DNA of 64,000 nucleotides, taken from positions 14,134,475 to 14,198,474 of the forward strand of contig NC_085880.1 of NCBI RefSeq assembly GCF_034702125.1, in the 5' to 3' direction. A program made the position numbers and the translations under genes. Within the stretch, counting starts at the first letter, position 1. Each line of letters begins with the position of its first letter. Below are positions 1 through 11,514 of the stretch, piece after piece. The DNA comes from Engraulis encrasicolus (Eukaryota; Chordata; Actinopteri; Clupeiformes; Engraulidae). Under the pieces are notes generated by a model. It was given only the letters and a program-made list of their open reading frames with translations, was not told where the DNA came from and did no database searches.

Positions 1-624
1 AAAAAATGCCGTGATTTTTGGGAGGGACATGGGGGCTAAATCTTTTCTTAAGGGTCCATAGAGGTCAAGTCAATAATCAAAACACCCTTGCCAGAGAATG
101 GTCACTGAACCTCACATTATGACCCGACCCGACCCGACTAATCAGCAGTTTAATTCTCATCAACCAGAAACCTTCATCTTTTTTACCTTTCAGATGACCT
201 TCAGATTACCTACTTGTAATTTTACTGTCCATAACTGAACTCAGTATGAGCAGACCTTTCATTTGAGCCTAACATTAAGGCTCTCTGACGATTTTGAAAA
301 ATTTACATTTAAAGAGCCAAAAGTGGCAGCCATCTTGAATTTGAAGATCAGAAATAGGTCAAATCAATAAATCTACATAATTTGTGAATTTCTTGCCCCA
401 GATAGTCTCAGAAACCATGTATTATGCAGCATTGTCGGCAAAACCATTAAAAAGCTAATTTCTAGCTTGGCTGGCAGCAGCCATTTTGGATACAGGGCTC
501 AAAAAATCTCCCCACATTTTTGTGAGGGGCACCCCGGCTCATTTTTTTATTTAAACTTTATAGATGACAAATCCAGTGAGAAACAAACCTTTCCTCTCCA
601 CGGTCACGGAACTTCCATAAATGA
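1..624. other. No gene recognised
   Basis: AT-rich sequence with short open frames only. A GACCC tandem (gacccgacccgacccgac) lies at 121-138. No splice-supported exon or transposon terminus was found before the LTR fragment. Confidence 0.4.
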
Positions 625-762
625 CCCAATAAACGCAACAACAACGACTGCTGAAACACTGTGTGGGCTGAAATTCTTCCAAAACGTGACGACGGGACCG
701 GGCCCTGAGCCGCCCAGAATAGGGGGCCTGAGGGGCTCGGATTTCGGCGGAAATCCACTTCA
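625..762. repeat. 3' fragment of the LTR family seen at 5367 and 7748
   Basis: From gcaacaacaacgactgctga to aaatccacttca it is nearly identical to the last part of the two solo LTRs. It retains only the 3' end. Confidence 0.7.
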
Positions 763-923
763 CTCCCACATGGAATTACGGCATGAGCTTTGCCATTTCA
801 ATGCATTCTGGTTACAGCTCTAGTCCCAACTCATTCTGGTCACAGTTCTGATGGACAACTTTGGGTAGTGGTTTAATCAGGTAAATTTTGCCCTTTATTA
901 TTACCTGAAATTTTCAAATTTAC

Positions 924-950
924 CTGATGAAGGTCTACAACCGAAACGTC
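924..950 (+). ncRNA. Hammerhead-core-like motif (CTGATGA ... GAAACGTC)
   Basis: CTGATGA, a short complementary stem (GGT/ACC) and GAAAC follow one another as in the conserved core of hammerhead ribozymes carried by Penelope-like elements. The outer stems could not be confirmed by eye. Related cores occur at 30670-30694, 36441-36469 and 36984-37015. Confidence 0.3.
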
Positions 951-1374
951 AGTCAGTAAAAGTAAAAACAACAATCAGTGTGCATGAGTTTTGGGTCATC
1001 ATACAATGCACCTGCTGACTGGGGTGTGCAAAAAAAGTTGTACAATACAACACTCAAAAATGCCACAGTGTTTATAATTGGTCTGATCATGCTTTCAATT
1101 CTTGAAACAAATTTTCTTTCAGCTGTGAGGAACAAACAATACGCCTACTTCCTACATACAGTAACCCTGAGCCCTGTTTTGCATTAAAATGACATTGTCA
1201 AATTATTGTGGTGGTAACTGCAATTATTGTTGTGATTATGAGTGGTCCTTGCAAATTTTTAATTTGTGGAACTGCACCTTCACCTGCACAAGAACTGTCT
1301 GGGGCCCTGCAACATCCAACATGCACATAATACACCCCTGTTACTGCTGCCCCCCATGGAAAAAAACACACACA

Positions 1375-1735
1375 AGGGCTGCACGATTATGGTAAAAATA
1401 ACTTATTAATTGCGATTATTTGGGTCAAAATCGGAATCACAATTATTAATCACGATTACGATTACTACTTTTTTTGCAGAATTTTCTTTTAAATTATAAC
1501 AAAATTAAATGTAACCAAGGTTGAATTATATACGGGATGAACAAAATAAACCTAAATTGTAATACTGTAATTATGTAAGAGGTGGACAGCTTTCTGGCCA
1601 GAAACACCAGCCCGTCAGCATGTCCTGGCTTCAAGGACGCTCGAAGGCAGGTCACTATTGCCACGATTAAATCTCAATTGAAATCACGATTTCGATATCA
1701 CGATTTTGGACTATTTTTGCTTAATTGTGCGCCCT
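1375..1735. mobile_element. hAT-like MITE with AGGGCTGCACGATT ends
   Basis: It starts AGGGCTGCACGATTATGG and ends GCTTAATTGTGCGCCCT, imperfect inverted repeats typical of a common fish non-autonomous hAT-like family; internal sequence is rich in CACGATT. It sits in CA-rich DNA, so any target duplication is obscured. Confidence 0.6.
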
Positions 1736-1852
1736 ACCACACACACTTACACACTCACACAACACAACACTCACACAGAACACAGCACAACACAAAACAT
1801 ACACACAACACAGCACAACACAAAACACACAGCACACACACACCCATGTGAC
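1736..1852. repeat. Degenerate CA-rich tandem repeat
   Basis: ACACA motifs interspersed with CAGCACAACACAAAAC units repeated at about 30-bp spacing. Confidence 0.7.
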
Positions 1853-2430
1853 TGCACCTTACGCACTCCCAGATCTCCACACCAAGAATTGCTTGCACTA
1901 TGTGACGTTGCACCTCCAAATATGCTGCTAAACTGCTGCTACATGACCACTGGACTACAATGGACTATGCTGGACTGCACTGTGTGTAGTACAGCATACA
2001 TAGCCTTGACTATTTTGTATTTATTTATTTATTTATTATTATTATTATTATAATTATTATTATTGTTATGTTTCATTATTATGTCTTTTATTTCTTCCCA
2101 TATACTGTATGTGTGTTAAATGTTAAATGTTAAATGTTAATTGTTCTTTATTACTCTAATCACTTACTGTTCATAGTTTGTCACTGGTCCATCACGGTCA
2201 CTCGCCAATGTTAAATGCTCAGTATTTGTATTACTTCATCACTTTACTGTTATTGGTCCATCACTGTTACTTGTCCTGTCTTGTACTTTGATGTCAGTCT
2301 GTAAATGTCAGTCCGGTGAATGTCTATGTCCTTCAAAGTATATAGAGAGAAATGTAATTTCAATTTCCTTGTATGACCTGTGCAGATGAAGAAACAGACA
2401 ATATAAAAGCTGACTTGACTGATAATGTAA
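1853..2430 (+). repeat. Probable LINE 3'-UTR-like interspersed sequence
   Basis: It contains ATTT/ATT runs (2019-2062), three TTAAATG copies, and an end reading tttccttgtatgacctgtgc then aatataaaagctgacttgac, resembling the 3' tails of fish non-LTR elements. Identification is from memory of such tails only. Confidence 0.35.
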
Positions 2431-2445
2431 AGACCTTTTTCGTAG

Positions 2446-2732
2446 ACACACCACCAGGAGGAGCAGTCACATGGTCAGGAGGAGGAGGAGCTACCACAAT
2501 ATCAGGAAGCACGGTCCTATCCTCAGCAAGAGGAGACAAAGCAGAACTTGTTTACACAAGCATTTCTAGACAGTCTCTGGCTTCACCATCAGGACAAGGA
2601 GACGCACAACCTAAAAAAGTTATACAAACAGGAAGATGACTTGCAAAACCAGAAGACCTACACCCTGAGGAGGAGGAGGAGAAGGAGGAGGCAAACTTAA
2701 ACTACAAGGAGAAGAGATCATCAAACTATCAG
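2446..2732 (+). pseudogene. Candidate Gln/Glu-rich exon with frame broken in a GGA repeat
   Basis: A branch-like ctgat and cctttttcgtag (2445) precede it, and CAG|gtagga follows at 2733. One frame reads a protein-like Gln/Glu-rich stretch (QEEQSHGQEEEELPQYQEAR, later QAFLDSLWLHHQDKETHNLK) but passes through a (GGA)n tract as poly-Arg and stops at 2698-2700. After the tract another frame reads KLKLQGEEIIKLS and would join candidate exon A in phase 1. An indel in the GGA tract could explain the switch. It could equally be a terminal exon or non-coding. Confidence 0.3.
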
Positions 2733-3370
2733 GTAGGAGGATGTTTTCTGCTGACACAGTAGCCTACTGATGCAGGGTTTCCCCCAGCGCTTAACAGTTG
2801 AAGTGGAGTGTTGACAACAAAGATCTAACTACTTGGACAGGTCCCCTGGGAAGATAAAGGCTGCTTTCCATTTCTGCCCACTCACACTTCACTCCCACTT
2901 TACTTTGTTTCACATTTCTCTGTCGTTGCCCCTTCCCCTAGGTCTTACATGTATCTGGACTCCCCTAGACTCTCACATGCAACCACCAAATCAAGTATCA
3001 GAGTCATAAAAGAGTGGAAGTGGTAGTGACAAGGCAGGGAGGACCAAATATTTTGCTTTGCAAATGTTATTATCTCTAAAGTTACTTTACAGAAGTTATA
3101 AGCTCTTTACTGGAGGTGGTGGTAATTAATACCAGAAAGTAGACTACAGGAGACTTGGTGTAAGGACAACAAACAGAAGCTTTATTTTTTTCACTGATGC
3201 ACCAATGGAGAAACACAGCTTCACAAACAATGCAGCAAATATTTCTAAATTACACAAAAGTATACAAACTATATACACTTCAAGACCAGGGGCAGGTCCC
3301 CATGGGACTGCCCCAAAATGAATATTCAACAAGAAGTTTCTTGAGAGTTTATTTGTTACCAACATTTAGA
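2733..3370. other. Non-coding stretch, nothing recognised
   Basis: Contains pyrimidine-rich segments and short open frames without splice support. Confidence 0.4.
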
Positions 3371-4099
3371 CTAGTGTTTCTCAATAGGGGCAGTACAGCC
3401 CCCTCAGGGGTGTTGAACAGCTCTAGGGGGGTGTTGAGAAGGATACAGATGAGAGGGGGCAGTACTTTTTTTTCAAACATTTCTTTATTGAACTTTTCTT
3501 ATTTTACAGCTCACAACCCACAACCACCTCAAACCCAAGGCACACACACAAAAGCAAAATGCAAGTAACAGTAAATGTAAAAAAACTAAAACAGAAAACA
3601 TAATAATCATCCCAAAAACAAAAATTCCCATTCAAATACCTACTGTCTCCCAGTCCTCTACTCTAATATTATTACTTTTAAGAAAATCATAAAACACATA
3701 CCACATTTTCCAAATCTAATTTCCCCTTTAAAGTATAATTGATTCTTTCTAGAGCAAAATAAAAACAAATTCCCTTCACCCATTGCCCCAACACACACTG
3801 CTCCTCTGACTTCCACTGTCTAATCAAACAGCGCTTGGCCTCCAAAAGACAGACATTCAGGAGGCGTTGCACATCGCCTGAGGGGGCAGAGAGAGTCCTC
3901 CGGGAATATGTGTAATAAGCATAGTAGGCTTAAGAGCTGAGGGGGAAGGACTTAGACGCCATTTTGGGGGCATTAGTCCATTACATTTTTGATAATAAGG
4001 GGGTCATTGTCAGTCTTATGATGATGTCAAAGCGACGTTGTGGGGGTTGTAATAAGGACAAGGGGGCTTTCCTCAACAAAAAAGTTGAGAACCACTGAT
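3371..4099. mobile_element. hAT-like element with CTAGTGTTTCTCAA / TTGAGAACCACTG ends
   Basis: The ends are imperfect inverted copies of the CAGTGGTTCTCAA terminus used by many vertebrate hAT-type elements. It is interrupted by an L1-type LINE fragment at about 3470-3880. Confidence 0.55.
3470..3880 (-). mobile_element. L1-type LINE 3' fragment
   Basis: The minus strand at 3687-3872 reads LLEAKRCLIRQWKSEE, then VLGQWVKGICFYFALERINY and TLKGKLDLEN, the closing segment of L1-clade ORF2 proteins. It is 5'-truncated and lies inside the hAT-like element, so it inserted later. Confidence 0.6.
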
Positions 4100-4714
4100 T
4101 TAATTAGACCATGGCATTTCCTGCCACATCAATTAGGAGCAGAGATGGAGACAAGCACAACAGGAGGCCATCTAAAATGCAGAGGATGGGTTCTCACCTG
4201 GGGGTGGTAGACTGGCTGTCTGCCCCCCATGGATAAGAATTAACATTCATAGTGGCCAAAAGGTTCTTAGCATTTGTTTGAGGGGCAGATATGGCTTAAG
4301 ATGGCCAACAACTACAAATGGGATTCGCATACCAAAAGAAAAGAGATAAAACAACTCTGAACCTTCAAATAAAACACATAAAGAACTTTAAAGTTTCAAA
4401 TGGATCACATTTCTCGGTTACTTTCAGTGGGGAGGGGGTCGTGTCATATTTCATATGAAAGTGGGGAACAGCCAGTCATGACAATCAGGCACCCGTGTCT
4501 CTGTTACCAGCTTACTCCCAAAGCATTACACTTTGTTGACATTTTCATCCATAGCGACTTAAAGTTATCTTAAGCACAGGGTATTGGGATATATCGCGGA
4601 CTATTCAGCCTGGGAGAAATATACATTGATCGAGGCAAGGGGTCTTTTCAGCGATAAAAGAGGGGGCGTGGTGGCTGTTTGGGTACTTCATCTGCCGCTA
4701 TCCCCCACTTACAG
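4100..4714. other. Non-coding stretch before candidate exon A
   Basis: No transposon ends or coding signal recognised. Confidence 0.4.
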
Positions 4715-4976
4715 TGTGTGTCCTCCAACTGAAGGACGAGTCTAAACCATTGACAATTATGATCAGTAGTTTTCCTATTGGTAAGCCTAATACTGTTGAT
4801 AACACTGACTTGGGTTCAAGGCATGTGAAGATGACTTTACTCCCTCCCCCACCTTCCTCTCTTGCTCTTTCAAAGGAGTGCATCCCTCCCAATCTCACAG
4901 ATTCCCTCCTGTCGCAGCTCTCCCCAAATGACGTCACCACATCTTTAACATGGTCCACCTCGGCACTCACTGTCAG
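4715..4976 (+). CDS. Candidate upstream coding exon A
   Basis: The acceptor is tcccccacttacag (4714) and the donor AG|gtaggc (4977). The open phase gives CVLQLKDESKPLTIMISSFP, a PPPPSSLALSKE segment and SQLSPNDVTTSLTWSTSALTV; it leaves two bases that join exon B in frame. No domain is recognised. It may belong to a 5' extension of the large gene (phase 0 after exon B would fit 12451 but cannot enter the RGG exon in frame) or to a separate gene. Confidence 0.45.
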
Positions 4977-5362
4977 GTAGGCACATCTTTCAAATACAGT
5001 AGGGTCTGATGGTCATCTATGGTGTGATACTATTCTGCCCTACGAAGGCAAAGTGCAGTAACTGCATGTGAAGTAAATTTGATAGAGAAATACAAAGAGC
5101 ATAGTAAGGGTAGTGTGTAACTGAGGGTTTGTTATTTCAGGCCAGGTGGGCATTGTCACTGGGTCACGAACACATCTGGAGACAATTAACTGAGGAATGT
5201 CATGAGGGGAACTAAAGGGGGGAGGTTCGCTGACCAGAGTGATACCTAACACCTAATTCTCATTTGGGCATTGGCCAAGCCTAAGGGCCATTTCCTGGCT
5301 CCACTTTTGGGGGATACATAGCCTATTGTCCAAAGTAGGGCGCACACACACACACGACCTGG
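4977..5362. other. Non-coding stretch after candidate exon A
   Basis: No feature recognised apart from a short CA run at 5341-5355. Confidence 0.4.
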
Positions 5363-5366
5363 ATCA

Positions 5367-6498
5367 TGTGGTAGATTTTGGGTGATACTCAAAGACAAAA
5401 AACATAATAAACGAAATAAGCAGGCCTATATGTTGGATGAGTTTGCGGCTCTAAGGGGCCTAAAGGAAACTTCTATTTGTGGTTTTGAGCAGGCCCTGGG
5501 CCACTCACGCAGCTGTGAGCTGTGGATACCTTCAGGACTGGGTGCTCATAGCAAACATTCCAGAGTACCCGTTTGTCAAACAACTATCTGGCCTGTCATC
5601 TGGGCTGGCGGTCCCCTTCCTTGAGCCACTATGGGTCCTCTGGGGGACCGCAGGGCCTAAGAGCTGAGGCAGGGAGAAAATACGGGTAACTATATCAGCC
5701 TCAGACAACGCCACCAACTAAAGAATCAGGAGTATTAGTGTATCTTGACCCCTGTGGATCCACAAACATAAAGGACTAATAGAGTGATAGCTAGTTCACC
5801 ATTAGTATCAGTACTACAGGGAAAGAGGATCACAAAACCATATGCACACACATATGCACAAGGTATGTGCACACACTTGCACACACTCAGAATGTATTGT
5901 ATGTCACCCACACAGAATTCCACTAATATAAATCTGTCCAAGGGTACAGTACGCAAAAAGACGACACTGGTGCCGGTCCGTATATGTTACCGGTTCAGGT
6001 ATGATTCTTGTGGATTGTATGTTGTTGGCGTGTGCCGGTATGTGCAAATGTTCAAATGATACCATGACATTGTACGCCACGTACCAGGAGTGAAGGCCTA
6101 ACTCGAGGTGGAGCAATACCACTTATGGTTGCATATTTTTAATGCTAAAGATAGGACAGAAATCCTCCATTGTGAACTTCCTCAAATACCCCAAGACGTC
6201 ATAGTGTGGGGGGGTTCCGTAGGGTATTTATTATGGCGCTTTGCCAACTGGACTCCAGATCACTTTGCGAACGATACCTCACGTACCTGAAGCAAGCTGT
6301 TCTCGGGTTGGCCAACTCTTCACTCTTGGTACGCTGGTGGCTGTTAGCAAGAACTTTGAAGACAATAAACTCAACAACAACGACTGCTGAAACACTGTGT
6401 GGGCTGAAATTCTTCCAAAACGTGACGACGGGACCGGGCCTTGAGCCGCCCAGAATAGGGGGCCTGAGGGGCTCGAATTTCGGCAGAAATCCACTTCA
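5367..6498. mobile_element. Solo LTR, copy 1 (1,132 bp, ATCA target duplication)
   Basis: It starts TGTGGTAGATTTT and ends ATCCACTTCA, with 4-bp direct repeats ATCA at 5363-5366 and 6499-6502. It is a near-full-length direct copy of 7748-8881. An AATAAA at about 6364 suits a polyadenylation signal on the plus strand. No internal coding region is adjacent, so this is a recombined solo LTR of an unclassified LTR retroelement. Confidence 0.65.
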
Positions 6499-6722
6499 AT
6501 CATCACGGCAAGGGGGTTCTTCGAAAGGACTGGCGTGTTCTCTTCTGACAAACCACTATCTTCATCTTCTGAATCTGACAAACCATAATGGTCCAAACGT
6601 GTCCTGTTTTAGAGATATTGATATGTCAAATGTCCAGTTACTACAATATCCAACCTAATACCACTTTGAAGGACTTTTTCTCAGTTAATATACTGTAATA
6701 TAATGTAATGTTTTGTTTGCAG

Positions 6723-6762
6723 GCCTCTGTCTGACAAGTGCCCTGGTACCAAGTCTGTCCAG
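6723..6762 (+). CDS. Candidate upstream coding exon B (40 bp)
   Basis: The acceptor is gttttgtttgcag (6722) and the donor CAG|gtgagt (6763), both near-perfect. Joined to candidate exon A it reads RPLSDKCPGTKSVQ and ends in phase 0. It lies just left of a TTAA-flanked element (6891-8970). Short length limits certainty; the matching phase with exon A is the main support. Confidence 0.45.
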
Positions 6763-6890
6763 GTGAGTCCACTGTACACACAACACCCCCGTTTTTGTAA
6801 TAGGGTGTTTCTCCCAAGCATATTGCTTTTAACCCCTTAGCGCAGCACTATGGCTCTCTGTAATGTCATAGCAATGTTGTTATGATGTAG

Positions 6891-8970
6891 TTAAAGGGAC
6901 ACTGTGCAGGAAATGGTCAAAAAAGGTACTGCAACTATGCTGCTTATTTAAATTGGGCTGCCTATGGGACACCTAAGTCACGCCCTTCTACTTCCGATCC
7001 ATGGGGCTGGAGCTCTCAAAATTTTGAATGAGAGTTAATGGAGCGAGTCAAGCTAAATCCTCATCCCGTTTGGCATGTGCTCCGGATTTCACATATGATG
7101 ACAGTGAATTTGAAAGGTTTGGATTTGCGTCGTAAGACCACTCATTTTCGACACGCAAGAAACGTTATTTTAGCTTTTGTGCAAAGCTGTTACACAGACT
7201 ACACGTGCGCCTCGCATATCTGACGTGAACCGAGGCACAGCCAACCCTACCGCTGCACTGCGGCTTAAGTGGCTGCACGTCGGACATGCGACGTCTGTTG
7301 TGTAGTCCAAATAATTGTATATTTTTGCACACACACAACTCAAAAATCGCTTGCCAAGTGAAGTCAACAAGCACACCATTGGTTGTTATTAATTCTGAGG
7401 CACAGCATATGTGTGATCGACGGGGAAATGCGAGGTGGATCGGAAAATAGCTTTGATCAGTCCATTACAGCCCAGTCAAAAGTTTTTGCGTTGCCAGCCC
7501 CTCAAGCCGCCCGGAAGGGGTGGAGACTTAGGTGCCCCATTGCCAAATTTGATCTTTACATGAAAGCTTACTAAGTATTAAACAAATATTTTCTAGTATT
7601 GTCCAAGTACAGTCATTTTTGCAGCTAAAAATGGTTATTTTTGGAAATTCAAAATGGCGGACCATGGAGAAGATCCCCCTTTTCATGTATGAAAAGTGCA
7701 ATTTTTTCAGTCATAATGAATACTTAGAATTTTATGGTGGTGGCAAGTGTGGTAGATTTTAGGTGATGCTCTAAGACAAAAAACATAATAAAGAAATAAG
7801 CAGGCATGTGTGTTGGATGAGTATGCAGCTCCTAGGGGCCTAAAGGATACTTCCATTTGTGGTTTTGAGCAGGCCCTGGGCCGCTCATGTAGCCGTGAAC
7901 TTTGGATACCCTCTGGACTGGGTGCTCATACCAGCATTCCAGAGTATACGTTTATGTTTAGAATAGGAACCTTTTGTCAAACAACTGTCTGGCCTGTCGT
8001 TTGGGCTGGCGGTCCCCCTCCTTGAACTACTATGGGTCCTCTGGGGGACCGCAGGGCCTAAGAGCCGAGGCGGGGAGAGAGTACAGATAGCTATATCTGC
8101 CTCAGATAGCGCCAGCACCTAAAGAATCAAGAGTACTAGTGTTTCTTGACCCCTGTGGGTCCACAAACATCAAGGACTAATAGAATAATAGTTAATTCAC
8201 TATTAGAATCAGTGATACAGGGAAAGAGGATCACAAGACCACATGCACACGCGTATACACAAGGCATATGCACACACTTGCACATACTCATACATGTGTT
8301 CAGACTATGTTGTGTGTCACCCGCATGGAATTCCACTAATATAAATTAGTCCAAGGGTACGGTACACAAAAGGCAACACGGGTGCCGGTCCATATATTGT
8401 GCTGGTCCACGTAATTCCTGTGGATTGTATGTTGTTGGTGTGTGCAGGTATGTGCAAGTGTTCAAATGACACCATGACATTGTATGCCACGTACCAGGGG
8501 TGAAGGCCTAACTCGAGGCGGAGCAATACCACATATGGTTGCATATTTGTAATGCTAAAGATAGGACAGAAATCCCAAGACGTCATAGTGTGGGGGGTTC
8601 CATAGAGTATATATTCTGGTGCTTTGCCAACTGGACTTCAGATCACTTTGCGAACGATACTTCACGCATCTGAAGCAAGCTGTTCTCGGGTTGGCCAACT
8701 CTTCACTCTTGGTACGCTGGTGGCTGTTAGCAAGATCTTTGAAGACAATAAACTCAACAACAACGATTGCTGAAACACTGTGTGGGCTGAAATTATTCCA
8801 AAACGCGGCAACGGGCCCGGGCTCTGAGCCACCCCACTTAGGGGGCCTGAGGGGCTCAATTTACTGCGAAAAACCTAATCATAAGTATTCCTGAAAAAGG
8901 TAACATTAATGAATGGGAAGCATGAATTCTGGAAATAAACAACTAAAAATCTCACACAGTGTCCCTTTAA
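6891..8970. mobile_element. TTAA-flanked inverted-repeat element (piggyBac-like), carrying a solo LTR
   Basis: It begins TTAAAGGGACACTGTG and ends CACAGTGTCCCTTTAA. Shorter relatives lie at 41737-42094 and 48428-48781. The solo LTR copy 2 (7748-8881) is inserted within it; without that the element is about 0.95 kb. Its left third is related to 49010-49395. No transposase is seen. Confidence 0.75.
7748..8881. mobile_element. Solo LTR, copy 2 (1,134 bp), nested in the TTAA element
   Basis: TGTGGTAGATTTTAGG to CCTAATCA, flanked by CAAG (7744-7747) and TAAG (8882-8885). Intact relatives of the host MITE read ...GGTGGTAAGTATTC at this point, so TAAG is the duplicated target and the left copy has one change. 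Confidence 0.7.
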
Positions 8971-9463
8971 ACATTTTCAGCTAATGAATAGGGTCGCCGG
9001 AGACCCCAGCTGCAGTAAGAGGCTACACTGTGAATTCTTTTTCAGCTGCATAATGACTAGTCATGTCACAGAATTTTCCTTCACATCTCCAATATATTTC
9101 TTTGTATTCTCCTTATATGTTCTGGATATATTCTTTGTCTCTGTACAGTATGTTGTCATACAGTATATTTATTGTTTAACTGCATTTGAGGGTTTGTGGG
9201 TTAGGAATATAGAAATGTGCAGATGAAGGAATATAGATAGTGTATGAAGCTCCTTGTTGCAATACAGGGAGTGAATATGGGCAATAGACATAATTACCGC
9301 AACGCGGCCTTAGTTGACTGTTACAATGTATGGATCTGATTCAATGGTACAGCAGTAGAAATTGGTGAGTAGGTCTCGTGGTAGCTGGGCCTACTTATTG
9401 TCCACAGGAAATATAGCCTTTGGGCCCCCTTTTTTGCAATTGCCGAGGTGTTGGTGGTCCATG
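8971..9463. other. Non-coding stretch, nothing recognised
   Basis: Short AT-rich open frames only. Confidence 0.4.
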
Positions 9464-9471
9464 ACAGGTCC

Positions 9472-10550
9472 CAGGCCCGTCACTAGGTTTGAGAGACAGG
9501 GGGGGCTTAGCCCCAGAGGAAGAAAGTGCGCCGAAATTTTTTCAGCTCACCTGCTAAGGTTTTATCCTGCACACTGTCCATTCTATCAACAAACTTGAAT
9601 ACATTGTTTCAGTCATCCGACCTTCTTCATGTTGTGTTAAAGTTTGTTGGTGGAATTGACAGTATGCAGGATTTCTTTACACTTGAATGACAACCCCACT
9701 GGGATAATATCCTACGCACCTGCCCACCTACGGAGGTGTGCAAAAGCATCTTCTTGAACAATTATTTTAAGAGCACCATACCGATTTTTAAACACTAGTT
9801 ACAGTGATTTTTTTTTTTTAATTCACATTTTAATGAACATTCCTTATATGTAAGCTAAACAAAACTTTTCAAAATGTTTCAACTGTTTCAAGTTAAAATG
9901 ATTAGATAAAAATGCAGAGAGCATAATTTACACAAGGACTAGGAACTTTAGGAGTTATTAACTGCGCATCTCCAGGAGAAGCAGTGGTCAGGAAGAGATT
10001 CATTCAAACAAGTTCCTTACTTGGAAAACTATGCATCTCCGGCAGATATTTGGTCATTTTTACTCCATTAGTAGCTATTTTGATCAGTTCATGTGTGTTT
10101 TCAAACTGTTGAGACAAATATAAAAGCTCAACTATAATTTCAAGACAATGTCAAATTGATTTATTACACGGGTATTGTGAGCGAAAATTGATACTTTGGG
10201 TCTGAAGATTTCGTCCGTGTAAGTAATTACACTTTTCTCGAGGTGTTGTTAGTCACAAAGCACAATCCTCTACCTGTTTCCCCCCCCGCATAACATATTG
10301 CTGTGCACCCTGCTTTTATTGCTGTGCAGTAGGATATAAGTGGCATTAAACAATAAATAAGCAAACAGGAACTTGTATTCAGATTAACTTGCCTTCTTGG
10401 TGGTTCGTATACAGTGCTTCACTGCTGTTGTTTTTGGAAAAATGTAAAAAACAAAAAAAGTTTTTTTTTTTTTTTCTTTTGTGCAAAATCGTTTCAGGGG
10501 GGGCTAATACTAATGTAGGGGGGGCTAAAGCCCCCCTAAAATAGGCCTTG
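9472..10550. mobile_element. hAT-like non-autonomous element with ACAGGTCC target duplication
   Basis: The 8-bp repeats ACAGGTCC lie at 9464-9471 and 10551-10558. The ends are CAGGCCCGTCACTAGG and, reversed, CAAGGCCTATTTTAGG, each followed inside by a GGGGGGGCTTTAGCCCC-like segment. No transposase frame is seen. It ends 93 bp before the ATG of exon 1. Confidence 0.7.
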
Positions 10551-10643
10551 ACAGGTCCTGGCTGATATGCACACACAGGAATCTGAAACTTATTTAATAC
10601 ACTTTATTAAAACTTTATTTAAACAGGTATTTAAAGCTTATCT

Positions 10644-11291
10644 ATGGCAAAAAAAAGGAAACGTGCTGGTGAAGCTCTCCGTGGCGGTTGCCCTCCTCGT
10701 GGTGGTGGACGCGGTCCTCGTGGCGGTGGACGCGGTCCTCGTGGTGGTGGACGCGGTCCTCGTGGCGGTGGTCCCCCGCGTGACGGCTATGGTTTCCCTG
10801 GCCGTGGCAGCGGTCCTCACTTCCCGCCACACCATGGAGGAGGCTGGGTGGAGCATGACTGTTGGATGGGGCCACAAAGCGATGGACACGAGCAGAACTT
10901 TTCACACGGACCCCTGGGCGACTATGGAATGCAGCGGGAGTTCTACCCTGATTCCAGACAAATGCTTCATGGGCCCGACCCACAGTTCTACAAGGATGAC
11001 TTTTCGCACTTGGACAATCGTGGCTCTCGTCGGAGCAGGCCGTTTCGCCCGGCCAGAGCAAGGGGCCGCCGAGCTGCTCCACGGGGTCACCCTGTTGAGA
11101 CTGTGGGCCACTCATGTAGGGCGGAGGATGGTAGCATGCCTGCGGAGCAAATGGTTGCCAGTGTTGATTCGGATGACCGTACCGTTACCACTGCCACCAT
11201 CCGTGCATCTGTCGAAGGGGATGGTAGTGAACAGCACAAGGTGGTTGAGAAAGATGGATCTCCGTCTGCCGATGTGGTGACTTGCTGTCAG
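10644..11291 (+). CDS. Exon 1: start and RGG-box region
   Basis: The ATG at 10644 opens 216 codons that end in TGT CAG at a good donor (CAG|gtaacg, 11291/11292), phase 0. An in-frame TAA at 10632-10634 supports this ATG as the true start if the leader is colinear; a possible acceptor (aaacag) at 10626 would make 10627-10643 5' UTR. The start is basic (MAKKRKR, nuclear-signal-like). Four tandem PRGGGRG-type units of about 21 bp follow, then a Gly/Pro/His/Phe-rich stretch, basic RGSRRSRP and RARGRR patches, and an acidic to neutral tail. RGG boxes generally bind RNA and are arginine-methylated. Without the donor the frame runs on to a stop near 11442. The hAT-like insertion at 9472-10550 ends 93 bp upstream, so the leader or promoter may be partly transposon-derived. 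A single-exon retrocopy is the alternative. Confidence 0.6.
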
Positions 11292-11514
11292 GTAACGGGT
11301 CCTAAATCTTCTCTCTGCCAGGTTAAACTCAAAAACAAGACCAGTTTCAACATCTCTAGTCTTTTGAATGTCATGATGAATGAGAACCTTAACAGGCATG
11401 TGATAGAAAATCAAACCAACTTCACAAAGTACACAATGAAGTAGTATTCCCATGTGTGCCCTAGTCTATGATGATGATGATTATCCCAAAAATGTCACCA
11501 CATGTATTTTACTC

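Noticed and set aside
467..823. 118-codon ORF near the left edge
   Set aside because: It overlaps the LTR fragment and has no splice sites or recognisable motif.
2373..2639. Plus-strand ORF starting MTCADEETDN
   Set aside because: Its first part lies in the LINE-3'-UTR-like sequence before a good acceptor at 2445; a different frame downstream is more protein-like.
10567..11280. 237-codon plus ORF and minus ORFs over exon 1
   Set aside because: Out-of-frame readings of the GC-rich RGG repeats (poly Val/Asp/Leu); no splice logic and no plausible composition.
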